Shown here: piece by piece, positions 63,300 through 64,000 of the stretch
Position numbering within the stretch: the stretch's first letter is position 1
How the letters are laid out: each line of letters starts with the position of its first letter
Assembly: GCA_900466605.1 (NCBI GenBank)
Contig: UBMU01000004.1
Coordinates: 1 to 64,000, forward strand
DNA length: 64,000 bases
Direction of reading: 5' to 3'
From: Hyphomicrobiales bacterium
Lineage (GTDB): Bacteria; Pseudomonadota; Alphaproteobacteria; Rhizobiales; Rhizobiaceae
The notes under the pieces: model-generated
The model's database searches: none
Seen by the model: only the letters and a program-made list of their open reading frames with translations
Told to the model about the DNA's origin: nothing
Position numbers and translations under genes: made by a program

Positions 63300-63362
63300 G
63301 CCAATGTCCTCCAATGAATTCAGCGCCTTGCGTATTGGTCGTCGGTGATGTGTTCCAGCCAG

Positions 63363-63716
63363 TCACCGCTTGGCATCCACGGCTTCCTGGATGGCGATAT
63401 GGCTCATGGCGGTGGTCGGCGACGCGCCGTGCCAGTGCTTCTCGCCTGGCTCGAACCAGACGATGTCGCCTGGCGGGATTTCCTCGATCGCACCGGCGTC
63501 GCGCTGGACCAGACCGAGACCAGCGGTGACGATCAGCGTCTGTCCAAGCGGATGCGTATGCCATGCCGTCCGAGCACCCGGTTCGAATGTGACGAGACCA
63601 CCCGACGTGCGCGCCGGTGCCTGTGGCGCAAATAGCGGCTCGATCCGCACGCGTCCGGTGAACCATTCCGTCGGCCGCTGTGACGGAGGCTGAGTGCCGC
63701 CGCGTTTGATGTCCAT
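63363..63716 (-). CDS. Cupin-domain protein
   Basis: A 117-aa single-domain cupin of the type often annotated as (R)-mandelonitrile-lyase-like or quercetinase-like. Metal motif 1: [18 protein letters not shown]; motif 2: [20 protein letters not shown]. All His/Glu/Gln metal ligands are in place. ATG 63716 follows GGAGAATTGCC. It heads the minus-strand cluster and is divergent from the LysR gene (98 bases between starts). Role probably small-molecule binding or lyase; substrate unknown. Confidence 0.88.
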   Translation of the reverse strand: MDIKRGGTQPPSQRPTEWFTGRVRIEPLFAPQAPARTSGGLVTFEPGARTAWHTHPLGQTLIVTAGLGLVQRDAGAIEEIPPGDIVWFEPGEKHWHGASPTTAMSHIAIQEAVDAKR

Positions 63717-63781
63717 GGCAATTCTCCGCAATTGATTGATGGAGAATATAGAACGTGCCATTTGTCCGGATTAGACTATAA

Positions 63782-63799
63782 TATAAGATTGAACTTATA
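63782..63799. promoter_or_regulatory. LysR-type operator between divergent genes
   Basis: TATAAG-N6-CTTATA, a perfect inverted repeat containing the T-N11-A motif of LysR recognition sites. It lies 15 bases before the LysR ATG and 66 bases before the cupin gene, the usual place for LysR control of itself and a divergent target. Confidence 0.65.
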
Positions 63800-63813
63800 C
63801 TGGAGATCAATGA

Positions 63814-64000
<187 letters not shown>

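Overview
The window reads as an accessory stretch of an alphaproteobacterial genome, most likely Rhizobiaceae (Rhizobium, Sinorhizobium or a relative). Grounds are the GC-rich coding style, the small rhizobial protein families (DUF982, DUF1236, DUF3597, KGG-repeat protein), a NolR-like ArsR regulator, a poxvirus-type topoisomerase IB, and a cobalamin riboswitch ahead of nrdHIEF. There are no rRNA, ribosomal-protein or tRNA genes, and many broken genes, which fits a plasmid, chromid or genomic-island location. Replicon type is inference; no rep or par genes are in view.

Layout. 0-4.2 kb: a family-2 glycosyltransferase, a small membrane-protein gene with a frameshifted tandem copy, and a divergent XRE/LysR regulator pair. 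4.9-17.0 kb: one tightly packed operon for a 2087-residue secreted multicopper oxidase, a 201-aa protein of unknown fold, a beta-propeller-like secreted protein, a SCO1/SenC copper chaperone, a cytochrome c fused to a periplasmic-binding-protein domain, and a second exported protein of unknown function. The set looks like a periplasmic or extracellular copper oxidase system with its own metallation and electron-transfer parts; giant oxidases of this shape are best known from Mn(II)-oxidising bacteria. 17-23.7 kb: small exported proteins, a degraded XRE gene and a MHYT-PAS-GGDEF-EAL protein. 23.7-29.5 kb: a GntR/FadR regulator facing an amino-acid-type ABC transporter, a class V aminotransferase-like PLP enzyme and a hydantoinase/dihydropyrimidinase, with a 31-bp palindrome between them; this looks like an inducible uptake and catabolic operon.

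30-43.6 kb: an island of small, probably stress-related proteins (DUF982, DUF1236, YflT-like, PepSY-like, DUF3597, KGG), an SDR oxidoreductase, topoisomerase IB, a low-affinity iron permease-like protein and a DUF763 protein, with noncoding structure (phased 11-bp repeats and an orphan terminator) near 39.2 kb. 44-50 kb: a family-3 glycoside hydrolase beside a LacI remnant, PAS and ArsR proteins, an exonuclease, and a candidate minus-strand small RNA. 50.6-57.8 kb: an unusual adenylate cyclase-LysR-sensor fusion, an MgtC-like membrane protein, the cobalamin riboswitch with nrdHIEF (a B12-independent ribonucleotide reductase expected to be made when B12 is scarce), and a truncated fic gene starting inside a palindrome. 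58-64 kb: a phytanoyl-CoA dioxygenase-like gene divergent from an AraC regulator, an integrase fragment, and a cluster of aldo-keto reductase, frameshifted cyclophilin-like gene, tautomerase, carboxymuconolactone decarboxylase-like, DUF2255 and cupin genes facing a LysR gene that runs off the right edge.

Gene decay is a theme: at least eight genes are frameshifted or survive only as fragments (1.3, 18.9, 39.5, 45.9, 50.4, 57.5, 60.2 and 61.4 kb). Functions are assigned by reading motifs; no database search was possible.
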